Assembly: GCF_963678195.1 (NCBI RefSeq)
Contig: NZ_OY782759.1
Coordinates: 1,922,001-1,986,000, forward strand
Length of the DNA: 64,000 nucleotides
Origin: an uncultured Hyphomonas sp.
GTDB lineage: Bacteria > Pseudomonadota > Alphaproteobacteria > Caulobacterales > Hyphomonadaceae
Reading direction: 5' to 3'
In this document: one piece after another, positions 20,664 to 29,248 of the stretch
How positions within the stretch are numbered: the first letter of the stretch is position 1
Layout of the letters: each line of letters starts with the position of its first letter
The notes under the pieces: model-generated
Databases searched by the model: none
Seen by the model: the letters and a program-made list of their open reading frames with translations, nothing else
What the model was told of the DNA's origin: nothing
Made by a program: the position numbers and the translations under genes

Positions 20664-21770
20664 GAAGTCGATCGACTTCTTGAGTTTCCAGACCCAACCG
20701 CCTTCCATTGTGAAACCAAACTTTTCGGCAATGGCTTTTTTTTCGCCAAGACTGACCAGTTTCAGGTAGTCAGATTGCGGATCGAACCGGGTCAGCGGCA
20801 AGTCCTGTGACCAAAGCCGGATGTTCTCTGCAATGACCGGGCCGGCGCGGACAGCGAACACGCCAGCAGGTTCCAAAGGATCTGCCCTGAAGTAACTTGT
20901 ATCTCCCGCAGCCCAGACATTTGGATGGCTCGTTGAGCGCAGGCAAGGGTCGACTTCAACACGTCCCTTAGCGGTCGCCAGCGCAGACTCGCCGATCCAG
21001 CCATGCGGCGCGGAACCGGCACAGTTGACGACCAAAGCGCTTTCAAGTGTCTCACCGGTTGAGAGGCTCACACTGCTGGTATCAACGGATTGAACGCGCG
21101 CCGTCAGCGAAAGTTTGATGTTCGCCCGGTCGAGGGCGTGCTTGAGCTTGCGACGAAGTGCCGGTGAATTGCCGGAGGCGATTGAATTACCGGCATCGAC
21201 AAGATGAACCCTGGCGTCCGGAAGGCCTTCCTCTGTCAGGCGGAACTTTATGGCCAGGGCGACCTCGATACCGGCCAGACCCGCGCCCACCACGACAATA
21301 GATGGCGGAGTGTCAGCGCCCCTGACCTTGTCGATAGTTTTCTGCCATTTCAGCAGGAATGGTTCGATCGGCCGGATCGGAACAAGTCTGTCGTCGCTCC
21401 CGGCGATTTCCAGCCGCCGGATGCCAGAGCCGACATCAAGGCTCGCCAGATCGAAGGAAAGCGTGTTTCCAGATGCGAGATGCACGGTGTTCGCACCAGC
21501 GTCGATTGAGGTGATGCTGTCCTGGACGAATGAAACACCCGCAGCTGCACATAGCGGCTCCAGAGGCACGCCAATGGCATCGGCCGTCCAATGGCCGGCT
21601 ATGACGCCAGGAAGAGCTCCGCTGTAGAGATTGTGCGTAGAGGGCGCCACGAGCGTCAGCGTAATGCCAGGGGCCGGAGGCTTCTTCGCAAGGTGGCGCA
21701 ATGCGACGGCATGCGCGTGCCCGCCACCGGCGAGCAGGACGTGGCGAGGCCGCCCCGTCAGCGCGCCCAC
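20625..21770 (-). CDS. FAD-dependent oxidoreductase, SelD-associated type
   Basis: Two-dinucleotide-binding-domain flavoprotein, 381 aa. The N-terminus HVLLAGGGHAHAVALRHLA is an FAD-binding GxGxxH variant, followed by YSGALPGVIAGHW, and a second Rossmann motif IVVVGAGLAGIEVALAIK for NAD(P)H. The C-terminal AAGDTSYF resembles the FAD ribityl motif. This GGGHAH form is that of the NADH-dehydrogenase-like family which is often fused N-terminally to selenide water dikinase (SelD); no SelD domain is attached here. Substrate unknown. Start GTG 21770 overlaps the rlmJ stop by 13 bp, so the two genes are probably co-transcribed. Confidence 0.78.
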   Translation of the reverse strand: MGALTGRPRHVLLAGGGHAHAVALRHLAKKPPAPGITLTLVAPSTHNLYSGALPGVIAGHWTADAIGVPLEPLCAAAGVSFVQDSITSIDAGANTVHLASGNTLSFDLASLDVGSGIRRLEIAGSDDRLVPIRPIEPFLLKWQKTIDKVRGADTPPSIVVVGAGLAGIEVALAIKFRLTEEGLPDARVHLVDAGNSIASGNSPALRRKLKHALDRANIKLSLTARVQSVDTSSVSLSTGETLESALVVNCAGSAPHGWIGESALATAKGRVEVDPCLRSTSHPNVWAAGDTSYFRADPLEPAGVFAVRAGPVIAENIRLWSQDLPLTRFDPQSDYLKLVSLGEKKAIAEKFGFTMEGGWVWKLKKSIDFSFLREHSLPARN

Positions 21771-22540
21771 CAGGATTGCAAGGCGCTGGCGATGTTCAGG
21801 GACGCCTCACGCGCAGCGGCGGGCGCGCGATAGGCGACGATTGCGGACCCTTCAAGGGCGCCTTCATCCAGCGGGTCCATCGGCCAGCGGGCGCCAGCAA
21901 CGAAACAGTCATCCAGCTCGGTCAGGTATTCGCCGAACTCGATTTCCCGGCCGTCCTTGAATAGCGGCAGCCACAGGATCAGCGTGCCTTTCGGCCATCT
22001 TTTGAGCGCCTTCGGAGTCCATAGGGCGAGGGCATCAATATCGCGGCTGGTTTCGTAGCTCGGGTCAACGAAGCAGATCATCCGCTCGCTGCTGCGTGGC
22101 GCGAGTTTAAGTGCACCGGAATACCCGTCGGCGTGTTTCACCTGAAGGCGCTGGTCTGTGCCGATGGCTTTGACGAGTTCCTTATGTTCCGTCGGATGTT
22201 TTTCAAAGAAAATCATGCGGGACGACGAAGGAAGCAATTGCTGTGCAAGTGCAGGCGACCCCGGATAGTCGCTTCTGCCGCGCTGTTTCACTAGGTCCAG
22301 CCAGGGGCGTAGCGGCTTTGGGGCACCGTCTTCCAGAAGGGACAGAACGCCATCCTGGACTTCTCCGCCTTTTGTTGATTGCGCGCCGTCAAGGTCATAC
22401 CGTCCGCGTCCGGAGTGTGTCTCGACGTAGAGCACATTCGGGGATTCTTTTGATGCAGCACTCAGGATCGCGTGCAGGACAGAATGCTTCAGGACGTCAG
22501 CCCGATTGCCCGCATGAAATCCGTGCTGGTAGGAAAGCAT
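21758..22540 (-). CDS. rlmJ: 23S rRNA (adenine2030-N6)-methyltransferase
   Basis: Methylates A2030 of 23S rRNA; 260 aa. Start ATG 22540 is chosen because the family begins MLSYQHGFHAGNRADVLKHSVL; the open frame runs 48 codons further upstream without homology. The SAM-binding segment is VLYVETHSGRGRYDLDG, the PGSP motif is present, and the catalytic (D/N)PPY motif reads DPSY (MICFVDPSYE). A serine in the third place departs from E. coli, but the aspartate and tyrosine are kept. Confidence 0.9.
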   Translation of the reverse strand: MLSYQHGFHAGNRADVLKHSVLHAILSAASKESPNVLYVETHSGRGRYDLDGAQSTKGGEVQDGVLSLLEDGAPKPLRPWLDLVKQRGRSDYPGSPALAQQLLPSSSRMIFFEKHPTEHKELVKAIGTDQRLQVKHADGYSGALKLAPRSSERMICFVDPSYETSRDIDALALWTPKALKRWPKGTLILWLPLFKDGREIEFGEYLTELDDCFVAGARWPMDPLDEGALEGSAIVAYRAPAAAREASLNIASALQSWWAR

Positions 22541-22554
22541 GCCGTCCGGCCTCG

Positions 22555-22595
22555 TTGGAAAAGGGGCCACCCGCCGGACAGTTCCGGCGGGTGGC
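22555..22595 (-). terminator. Intrinsic terminator after the M28 peptidase gene
   Basis: A 13-bp perfect stem (22566-22578 with 22583-22595, loop CAGT). Read on the minus strand it is followed by CCCCTTTTCC. It lies 7 bases beyond the end of the peptidase gene and isolates it from rlmJ. Confidence 0.75.
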
Positions 22596-22601
22596 AGATG
22601 A

Positions 22602-24350
22602 TTATTCGCTTCCGAGGCTGGCTTTGCGAGCCGCTTCGAATTCGTTGCCTTCATACCAGGTCGGCCATTTGTCGGACTGCGCAATCGCTTTGCCGACTTC
22701 GAAGAGTGCAGTCACGTCTTCTTCATTGCCCGAGAGGTCCCAGTCGTCCGAATACTCGTCCATCGGCTTGTGATAGCGCTGTTCGTTATAGGCCTGCGCG
22801 ATGGCTTTGCCGGCCGCGATGCCGCCGTCCAGCTTGTCTTCGCCACCGTCAGCATAAAGCATCGGAACGCCACGTTTTGCCAGCGAGATATGGTCCGAGC
22901 GATAGAACGAGCCGGCTTCCGGTTTCGGATCCGGTTTCACGACTCGGTCCTGCGTTTCGAGATAATCGATCAGCATGTCTTCAAGTTCGGACGCGCCATA
23001 GCCGACGACGACCATGTCATGTGTCCGGCCAACAGGCAGGGACCCGTCCATGTTGATGCCGGCGACGATCTTGTTCAGCGGTACGGTCGGGTGCTGGGCG
23101 AAATACTCAGAGCCGAGCAGTCCTGATTCTTCCAGCGTCACAGACAGGAACATCACGGAACGGTCGAGCGGCTGTGCGGCCATGGCCTCTGCGATTTCCA
23201 GAAGCGCGGCAGCGCCCGTTGCGTTGTCCACAGCGCCGTTGAAGATCTGGTCCTGATAGAAGTCTTCGCCCGGCGCGCCGGTTTTCTCTCCGGACTTCTT
23301 GCCGAGGTGGTCCCAGTGAGCGGTGTAAAGAACATACTCATCCGGTGTGGTCTGACCCGGAAGGATTCCGATCACATTGTGGCTGGTCAGAGGCTCGATC
23401 TTCTGGGTGATCGCACCTTCAGCCTTGAGGCCGGTAAGAGGCACTGGTTTGAAGCCACGTTCCTTGGCCGCGCCTTTCAGCGTCTCATAATCGAGACCGG
23501 CAGCCTTGAAGAGTTCTTCCGCCTTGTCGCGGGTGATCCAGGCTTCCATCGTGGTACGGTCTTCGCCGCCATTGGCGCGGACGAGGTCAGACTGTGCGCC
23601 AGACCAGGAGTTCGCCACCACGTCCCAGCCATACGCAGCAGGCGCTGTTTCGTGGACAACGATCGCCGCCGCAGCGTGCTGGCGGGCAGCTTCCTCATAT
23701 TTGTAGGTCCAGCGGCCATAATAGGTCATGGCCTTGCCTTTGAAGAGGTCCGGGTCCTGCGTGGCAAACCCCGGGTCGTTCACAAGGATGATCACCGTTT
23801 TGCCGGTGAAGTCCTGATCGTCATAGTCGTTCCAGTCATACTCCGGAGCGACGGCGCCGTAGCCGACAAAAACGACGTCGCTCGGATCGAAGGAAAGTTC
23901 GGTCGCATTCTGGCGCTTGGTCCAGATTACAGCATCGTCTTTCAGCTTGGTCGGGATTTCCGTTCCGTCTTCGGAGGTGAAGGTCAGATAGGATGTGGAA
24001 GGATCGATGGTCTGGTTCACCATCTTCACTTCCTGAAGGTATGTGCCGTTGTCGCCGCCCGGCTCAAGACCGATACGGTTCATTTCGGCGGCGATCCAGT
24101 CTGCCGCGGCTTCCCCTGTTGGTGTTCCGGGGCCGCGGCCTTCAAACGTATCGTCAGCCAGCGTCTTGATGCGAACCGCCAGGTCGTCGGCGGTGATGTC
24201 CGCGACGGTGCCTTCCGGAAGCGGCATCAGCAGCTCCGGGGCAGCTGCGGCTTCGTTCGTTTCTGTCTCGGGGGCGGTGTCGACCGTGGCGGCTTTCTCT
24301 CCACAGGCGGTCAACGCCAGCAGGGAGGCTGCCAGGAACAGCTTCTTCAT
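22602..24350 (-). CDS. M28-family zinc aminopeptidase, lipoprotein
   Basis: Exported metallopeptidase of 582 aa. Start ATG 24350 is set by a lipoprotein signal peptide (KKLFLAASLLALTACGEKA, lipobox LTAC) and a GGAGA site upstream; the open frame extends 29 codons further. After an acidic linker comes a PA-like insert domain (about 150-330) and the M28 catalytic domain with zinc-binding YTAHWDHLG, GAVDNATGAAALLE and the Glu pair in VTLEESGLLGSEYF. It probably releases N-terminal amino acids from peptides in the periplasm or at the cell surface. Stands as its own unit with a terminator at 22555-22595. Confidence 0.88.
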   Translation of the reverse strand: MKKLFLAASLLALTACGEKAATVDTAPETETNEAAAAPELLMPLPEGTVADITADDLAVRIKTLADDTFEGRGPGTPTGEAAADWIAAEMNRIGLEPGGDNGTYLQEVKMVNQTIDPSTSYLTFTSEDGTEIPTKLKDDAVIWTKRQNATELSFDPSDVVFVGYGAVAPEYDWNDYDDQDFTGKTVIILVNDPGFATQDPDLFKGKAMTYYGRWTYKYEEAARQHAAAAIVVHETAPAAYGWDVVANSWSGAQSDLVRANGGEDRTTMEAWITRDKAEELFKAAGLDYETLKGAAKERGFKPVPLTGLKAEGAITQKIEPLTSHNVIGILPGQTTPDEYVLYTAHWDHLGKKSGEKTGAPGEDFYQDQIFNGAVDNATGAAALLEIAEAMAAQPLDRSVMFLSVTLEESGLLGSEYFAQHPTVPLNKIVAGINMDGSLPVGRTHDMVVVGYGASELEDMLIDYLETQDRVVKPDPKPEAGSFYRSDHISLAKRGVPMLYADGGEDKLDGGIAAGKAIAQAYNEQRYHKPMDEYSDDWDLSGNEEDVTALFEVGKAIAQSDKWPTWYEGNEFEAARKASLGSE

Positions 24351-24418
24351 GAGATTCTCCGTAACAATCCTGTTAGGAGGGGTTTTGCACGGGGCCGGGC
24401 GGTGAGCAAGCTCGTGCC

Positions 24419-25315
24419 TCAGGGAAGGGGAATCCATTCCTTCGCATCGCCGGGAACTGTCGGAAACCGGTCAGATCCGCCTGACCCGGCCGAATGTTCC
24501 CAGTCTTTTTTCGCCTGATCTATGAGGGATTGGTCGCTGGCGACGAAGTTCCACTCGATCTTGCGGGGGCCATCCATGGCTGCCCCGCCGCAAATCACAC
24601 CCTTCGTGCCCGGTTCAAAGCGGACGGCGACATCGGCGCCCGGGGCCAGTACCAGCATCTGGCCCTCGTCAAAGACCTCCCCTTCGATTTCGGCTTTCCC
24701 ACTGACGAGGTAGATCGCCCGTTCCTCGGCAAGCGCATGAGGCAGGATCAGGTTTGCGCCATCGTCCGCTTCAAACGCGACATAGAGGATGGGCCAGGGA
24801 AAGCTGACAGGCGAAACCGTCCCGAAGGCCTCTCCCGCCAGAACCCTCATGCGTACGCCCTGGTGATCGAACTCGGGCAAGGTGTCGGCCGGGTGATGGT
24901 CGAAAGCCGGTGGAATGTTCTCATGCGTCTTTGGCAGGGCGACCCAGGTCTGCAGGCCGTGCATTTTCTGGCCGGCTTCACGCTCCGGTGCCGGCGTCCG
25001 CTCGGAATGGACGATGCCATGTCCTGCCGTCATCCAGTTCACGGCGCCCGGGCGAATGACAATATCGGTGCCAAGGGAATCCCGGTGTTCAATCGCGCCT
25101 TCGAACAGATAGGTGACGGTCGAAAGTCCGATATGCGGATGTGGCCGCACGTCGAAGCCTTCGCCCGGGGCATATTCCACGGGGCCAAAATGGTCGAAAA
25201 AAACAAACGGGCCAACCATTCGCTGGGCATGAAACGGCAGGACCCGGCGCACCCGGAAACCGCCGCCCAGATCGCGGGCTCTGGGTTCAATTTTCCGCGA
25301 GATTTGTCCGTTCAT
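24419..25315 (-). CDS. Pirin family protein
   Basis: Cupin-fold pirin, 298 aa. The N-terminal cupin carries the metal-binding set FDHFGP, RPHPHIGLSTVTYLFEG (two His), IEHRDSLG (His at about 99) and GIVHSE. The C-terminal half is a second, metal-free cupin. Some bacterial pirins act as quercetinases; others modulate enzymes, and the substrate here is unknown. Start ATG 25315 is favoured by AGGAGA upstream. Divergent from the uracil-DNA glycosylase gene, with 47 bp between. Confidence 0.88.
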   Translation of the reverse strand: MNGQISRKIEPRARDLGGGFRVRRVLPFHAQRMVGPFVFFDHFGPVEYAPGEGFDVRPHPHIGLSTVTYLFEGAIEHRDSLGTDIVIRPGAVNWMTAGHGIVHSERTPAPEREAGQKMHGLQTWVALPKTHENIPPAFDHHPADTLPEFDHQGVRMRVLAGEAFGTVSPVSFPWPILYVAFEADDGANLILPHALAEERAIYLVSGKAEIEGEVFDEGQMLVLAPGADVAVRFEPGTKGVICGGAAMDGPRKIEWNFVASDQSLIDQAKKDWEHSAGSGGSDRFPTVPGDAKEWIPLP

Positions 25316-25362
25316 GCTGAATTCTCCTTTTCGGGACCGCATTCCCCCTCAAATATGGCACC

Positions 25363-25959
25363 ATGAGCGATGATCTCCAGTCCCTGGTAACGGAGATGCG
25401 CCAATGCCGTCTGTGCGAGGCGGACATGGAGCGTGCCCCCAATCCCGTTTTCCAATTGTCGGATACCGCCACAATTCTCGTTGCCGGGCAGGCGCCGGGC
25501 AATCTCGCAGATACGACCGGCACGCCGTTCAACGATCCATCAGGGGATCGTCTGCGGGACTGGATGGGCGTTTCGCGCGATGAATTTTACGACACTTCGA
25601 AAATTGCCATTCTGCCAATGGGGTTCTGTTTCCCGGGTTATGATGCAAAGGGCGGCGACCTGCCACCGATGAAACGCTGTGCCGAGGTCTGGCGCCATCG
25701 CGTTCTGGAGCAGATGCCTCAATTGGAGCTGATCCTACTGATCGGAGGGTATGCCCAGCGATGGCATCTTGGACGCAAAGCGGAAAAAACACTGACGGCG
25801 ACTGTTGCGAACTGGAAAATGTATGCACGTGATCACATGTTCACTCTGCCGCACCCAAGCTGGAGGAATACGGCATGGCTGAAACGCAACCCATGGTTCG
25901 AGGTGGATGTCCTGCCCGAGCTGAGGCGCGCGGTTCGCTCCGCATTATCCGCCAGCTGA
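25363..25959 (+). CDS. Uracil-DNA glycosylase family protein
   Basis: Member of the uracil-DNA glycosylase superfamily, 198 aa. It has a CRLC pair near the N-terminus (CRLCEAD, about residues 12-18), the catalytic-loop-type segment LVAGQAPGNLADTTGTPF, NDPSGDRLRDW, and the C-terminal HPS motif (LPHPSWRNTAW). The two visible cysteines and their spacing are not enough to claim the iron-sulfur cluster of families 4 and 5. Function as a DNA repair glycosylase is inferred from family; some members may act on other substrates. It overlaps the following hydrolase gene by 85 bp. Confidence 0.82.
   Translation: MSDDLQSLVTEMRQCRLCEADMERAPNPVFQLSDTATILVAGQAPGNLADTTGTPFNDPSGDRLRDWMGVSRDEFYDTSKIAILPMGFCFPGYDAKGGDLPPMKRCAEVWRHRVLEQMPQLELILLIGGYAQRWHLGRKAEKTLTATVANWKMYARDHMFTLPHPSWRNTAWLKRNPWFEVDVLPELRRAVRSALSAS
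25862..25867 (+). promoter_or_regulatory. Shine-Dalgarno site for the lipoprotein hydrolase
   Basis: GGAGGA, 7 nt before ATG 25875, inside the upstream gene. It supports the early start that makes the two genes overlap by 85 bp. Confidence 0.55.
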
Positions 25960-26936
25960 CTTTGTTTGCGATGCTGGCCGTTAGCGCCTGCGCAACGCCT
26001 TCAACTCAGGAACCGTTTCCCATGACGCAATCTGTGACGCCTGAATTCCTGCCGGATCAGAACACTTTCGTTTCCTATGATGGGGCCAGGCTTGGGCTGA
26101 CCTATTGGGAAGGGCAGGATGATGGTCCGGCGGCGGGGCATGTCGTTGTCGGCCTGCACGGCATGAACGATTACGCGAATGCCTTCCACATGGCGGCACC
26201 TTACTGGGCCTCGAAAGGTGTCACCGTCTATGCCTATGACCAGCGTGGCTTCGGCCGCTCGCCTGGCAGGGGAATCTGGCCTGAAGAAGACCTGATGCGG
26301 GAGGACCTGCGAACTGCGGTGGACCTTGCCCGCAAACGTCATCCCGACGCGCAAATCACGGTGGTGGGTATTTCCATGGGGGCGTCCGTTGCGATTTCAG
26401 CCTTCGGGTCCGAGCGTCCGCCGCTCGCGGACCAGTTCATTGCATCCGGACCAGGCTTGCGGGGCTGGGGCGCGATGAACCTGACCTACCGGACCAGTCT
26501 CTGGCTGTCTGCGCATGTCCGGCCCAGCTGGGTCGTGGAGCCGCCCCGGCGGTTCGTCCGGATCGAGCCGTCGGACAATGTCGAGATGCTGCAGCGGACA
26601 TGGTCGGACCCGCTGATGATGCCTTCCAACCGGATCGATCAGGTCTATGGGCTTGTCTCGCTGATGGAGCGGGCGCATGAGCGGGCTCCTAACCTGCCGC
26701 AGAGCCTGCCTACGCTGATGTCGTACGGGGCAAATGACTATGTCGTGCCGAAAAGGGGCGTGCAGCGGACCGCCAGAGTGCTGCCGCCTTACGTCCGGAC
26801 GGTCTATTATGAGCAGGGCTATCACATGCTGCTGCGGGACCTGCAGGCACAGACCGTGCATGACGACTATCTGGCCTTTATGATGGATCCCGAGGGCGAA
26901 TTGCCCAGCCGGGCGCCGGAATGGCCGTTTCGCTAA
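25875..26936 (+). CDS. Alpha/beta hydrolase (lysophospholipase type), lipoprotein
   Basis: Serine hydrolase of 353 aa. After a basic N-region of about 27 residues comes a hydrophobic stretch ending in a lipobox-like AVSAC, so it is probably a membrane-anchored lipoprotein. The hydrolase fold shows VVGLHGMNDYA (oxyanion region), YDQRGFGRSPGRGIW and the nucleophile elbow VGISMGAS; the late His lies in YYEQGYHMLLRD. This is the monoglyceride lipase/lysophospholipase (PldB-like) subgroup. Start ATG 25875 is supported by GGAGGA, which gives an unusually long N-region; alternatives inside are ATG 25893 and TTG 25962. Confidence 0.8.
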   Translation: MAETQPMVRGGCPARAEARGSLRIIRQLTLFAMLAVSACATPSTQEPFPMTQSVTPEFLPDQNTFVSYDGARLGLTYWEGQDDGPAAGHVVVGLHGMNDYANAFHMAAPYWASKGVTVYAYDQRGFGRSPGRGIWPEEDLMREDLRTAVDLARKRHPDAQITVVGISMGASVAISAFGSERPPLADQFIASGPGLRGWGAMNLTYRTSLWLSAHVRPSWVVEPPRRFVRIEPSDNVEMLQRTWSDPLMMPSNRIDQVYGLVSLMERAHERAPNLPQSLPTLMSYGANDYVVPKRGVQRTARVLPPYVRTVYYEQGYHMLLRDLQAQTVHDDYLAFMMDPEGELPSRAPEWPFR

Positions 26937-26994
26937 CGCTTTCCACAGCGCATCGCCCCTTGTAGCACTGCCTGCGTGGACAAATATCAGCCAT

Positions 26995-27029
26995 TCTGCC
27001 AGTTCTGGCAGAGTAGAGATTCCTTTTTT
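26995..27029 (+). terminator. Hairpin with T tract before clpP
   Basis: A 7-bp perfect stem (26995-27001 with 27006-27012, loop GTTC) followed after 11 bases by six T. The distance to the T run is long for a classic terminator. It could end the hydrolase transcript or lie in the clpP leader. Confidence 0.35.
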
Positions 27030-27049
27030 CGACGCCCGAGGCCCGACTT

Positions 27050-27673
27050 ATGTCAAATTCGTACCAGACTGCCCTCAACCTAGTCCCCATGGTGGTGGAG
27101 CAGACCAGCCGTGGCGAACGGGCGTTCGACATCTTCTCACGTCTCCTGAAGGAGCGGATCATCTTTGTGACCGGCGGTATCGATGATGGCATGGCCGCCC
27201 TGATCACAGCTCAGCTGCTGTTTCTCGAATCGGAAAACCCGAAAAAAGAAATCGCCATGTATATCAACAGCCCCGGTGGGTATGTGTCCTCTGGTCTGGC
27301 GATTTATGACACGATGCAGTTCATCCGGTGCTCGGTGTCCACGGTCTGTATTGGCCAGGCGGCCTCAATGGGCTCGCTTCTGCTCGCTGCCGGTGAGGCA
27401 GGCGCGCGATTCGCCCTTCCAAATGCCCGCGTGATGCTGCACCAGCCGTCCGGCGGCTATCAGGGCGTCGCGACGGATATTGAGCGCCATGCCGAGGAAA
27501 TCATTGATCTTAAGCGGCGTCTGAACCAGATTTACGTCAAGCATACCGGCCAGGACTACGACGCGATTGAGCGGAAACTGGATCGGGATACCTTCCTCAC
27601 GGCTGAGGAGGCCCAGGAATTCGGCATCATCGACAAGGTGTTCGAGCGCCGGGCCGCAGAGGATGAGAAATAG
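27050..27673 (+). CDS. clpP: ATP-dependent Clp protease proteolytic subunit
   Basis: Serine peptidase of the ClpXP/ClpAP machine, 207 aa. Catalytic Ser106 in GQAASMGS and His131 in VMLHQPSGG are intact, and [16 protein letters not shown] is typical. In Caulobacterales ClpXP degrades CtrA and other cell-cycle regulators (family knowledge). It is followed by clpX after 125 bp; that gap carries a CtrA-type box. No lon gene follows, unlike the clpP-clpX-lon order of many bacteria. Confidence 0.96.
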   Translation: MSNSYQTALNLVPMVVEQTSRGERAFDIFSRLLKERIIFVTGGIDDGMAALITAQLLFLESENPKKEIAMYINSPGGYVSSGLAIYDTMQFIRCSVSTVCIGQAASMGSLLLAAGEAGARFALPNARVMLHQPSGGYQGVATDIERHAEEIIDLKRRLNQIYVKHTGQDYDAIERKLDRDTFLTAEEAQEFGIIDKVFERRAAEDEK

Positions 27674-27759
27674 TTCGCGCCTTTTCGCGTATTTCGGCCT
27701 GCCACTTGCAGTGCAGGCCAATGCCCATATTGTTCTGTTAAGGAACTGGGTCCGGGCGC

Positions 27760-27781
27760 TTAAAACCACGTTAAGCCTTAA
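27760..27781. promoter_or_regulatory. CtrA-type box upstream of clpX
   Basis: TTAA (27760-27763), 7 bases, TTAA (27771-27774): a perfect match to the alphaproteobacterial CtrA consensus TTAA-N7-TTAA. A third TTAA follows at 27778-27781. It ends 18 bases before the clpX start. CtrA binding is inferred from the motif only. Confidence 0.5.
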
Positions 27782-27798
27782 ACGGCATTGAGGACAGC

Positions 27799-29061
27799 AT
27801 GACCAAACAAACCGGCTCAGGCGACTCCAAGAACACGCTTTACTGCTCGTTCTGCGGCAAAAGCCAGCATGAAGTTAAAAAGCTCATCGCTGGTCCGACC
27901 GTATTCATCTGCGATGAATGCGTTGAACTTTGCATGGACATCATTCGCGAGGAAAACAAAACCTCGCTGGTCCGCTCTCGCGAAGGTGTTCCGACACCGC
28001 AGGAAATCTGCGATGTGCTGGACGACTATGTGATTGGGCAGACCTACGCAAAGCGGATCCTCTCGGTCGCCGTGCACAACCATTATAAGCGCCTCTCCCA
28101 TGCCGGGAAAACCGATGGGGTTGAGCTGGCGAAGTCCAACATCATGCTCGTCGGGCCAACAGGGTGCGGTAAGACGCTGCTCGCCCAGACGCTGGCGCGC
28201 ATCCTGGACGTGCCTTTCACCATGGCAGACGCCACGACGCTGACCGAAGCCGGCTATGTCGGCGAGGATGTCGAGAACATCGTGCTGAAACTGCTTCAGT
28301 CCGCCGATTACAACGTGGAGCGTGCACAGCGCGGCATCGTGTATATCGACGAGATCGACAAGATTTCCCGCAAGTCGGACAACCCGTCCATTACACGCGA
28401 CGTGTCGGGTGAGGGGGTCCAGCAGGCGCTCCTGAAGATCATGGAAGGCACCGTGGCAGCGGTTCCACCGCAAGGTGGCCGCAAGCATCCGCAGCAGGAA
28501 TTCCTGCAGGTGGATACCACGAACATCCTGTTCATCGTTGGCGGTGCCTTTGCCGGCCTCGACAAGATCATCTCTGCGCGCGGTGAAGCCGCTTCGATCG
28601 GCTTCGGTGCGACGGTGAAAGATGCCGAAGCCCGCGGTGTTGGCGAAGTTCTGCGCGAAGTGGAGCCGGAAGACCTGCAGCGCTTCGGTCTTATTCCGGA
28701 ATTCATCGGCCGTCTGCCTGTGATCGCAACGCTCGAAGACCTTGATGAAGCGGCCCTGATCCAAATTCTCACCGAACCGAAGAATGCTCTGCTGAAGCAG
28801 TACCAGCGTCTATTCGACATGGAGAACGTGCAGTTGACCTTCACGCCGGATGCGCTGACGGCTGTCGCGCGCCGAGCCATCGTCCGCAAGACAGGTGCGC
28901 GGGGCCTGCGGTCCATCATGGAAGGCATCCTGCTCGACACGATGTTCGAACTGCCGAATTTGCGCGGTGTCGAGGAAGTCGTGATCAGCGGCGAAGTGGT
29001 GGACGGCAATGCCGAGCCGCTGTACGTCCACGCCAAGAAGAGCCAGCCCGAAGCCGGCTGA
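27799..29061 (+). CDS. clpX: ATP-dependent Clp protease ATP-binding subunit ClpX
   Basis: AAA+ unfoldase that feeds substrates to ClpP; 420 aa. The N-terminal zinc-binding domain has four cysteines (CSFCGKSQ and ICDECVELC), Walker A is GPTGCGKT, Walker [11 protein letters not shown], the pore loop is GYVGEDVE and sensor 2 [10 protein letters not shown]. An [13 protein letters not shown] stretch and the IGF loop (SIGFGATV) for ClpP docking are present. Followed by a strong terminator (29091-29120). Confidence 0.96.
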   Translation: MTKQTGSGDSKNTLYCSFCGKSQHEVKKLIAGPTVFICDECVELCMDIIREENKTSLVRSREGVPTPQEICDVLDDYVIGQTYAKRILSVAVHNHYKRLSHAGKTDGVELAKSNIMLVGPTGCGKTLLAQTLARILDVPFTMADATTLTEAGYVGEDVENIVLKLLQSADYNVERAQRGIVYIDEIDKISRKSDNPSITRDVSGEGVQQALLKIMEGTVAAVPPQGGRKHPQQEFLQVDTTNILFIVGGAFAGLDKIISARGEAASIGFGATVKDAEARGVGEVLREVEPEDLQRFGLIPEFIGRLPVIATLEDLDEAALIQILTEPKNALLKQYQRLFDMENVQLTFTPDALTAVARRAIVRKTGARGLRSIMEGILLDTMFELPNLRGVEEVVISGEVVDGNAEPLYVHAKKSQPEAG

Positions 29062-29090
29062 TCTTCAGGCCACCACAAAAGACAGAATTG

Positions 29091-29120
29091 AAAAGCCCCG
29101 GCATCGCGCCGGGGCTTTTT
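29091..29120 (+). terminator. Intrinsic terminator of clpX
   Basis: A 12-bp perfect stem (29091-29102 with 29108-29119), loop ATCGC, with the T run at the end of the stem. Textbook structure 30 bp past the clpX stop. Confidence 0.85.
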
Positions 29121-29179
29121 GTATTTGGCACCGGTGTCGGCACGAGTCTTATGTATCGTGTAGGCGCCCGGAACGGTAA

Positions 29180-29205
29180 GGGCCGGCACCTTCCGGTGCC
29201 GGCCC
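29180..29205 (-). terminator. Hairpin downstream of glnA
   Basis: An 11-bp perfect stem (29180-29190 with 29195-29205) closed by a TTCC loop. On the minus strand it is followed only by TTACC, so it may be a weak terminator or a 3'-end stabiliser of the glnBA transcript. It lies 44 bp past the glnA stop. Confidence 0.5.
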
Positions 29206-29248
29206 CGCCTTCCCCCGTTATGTCGGGTGTATCGATCGGAAAGTGCGA

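Noticed and set aside
21758-22540. DPSY instead of DPPY in RlmJ as a sign of inactivity
   Set aside because: The catalytic Asp and the Tyr are kept and the rest of the protein is well conserved. The change may simply be a lineage variant.
26937-27049. Heat-shock (sigma-32) promoter before clpP
   Set aside because: A CTTG occurs at about 26959, but no -10 element of the right type was found at the required distance.
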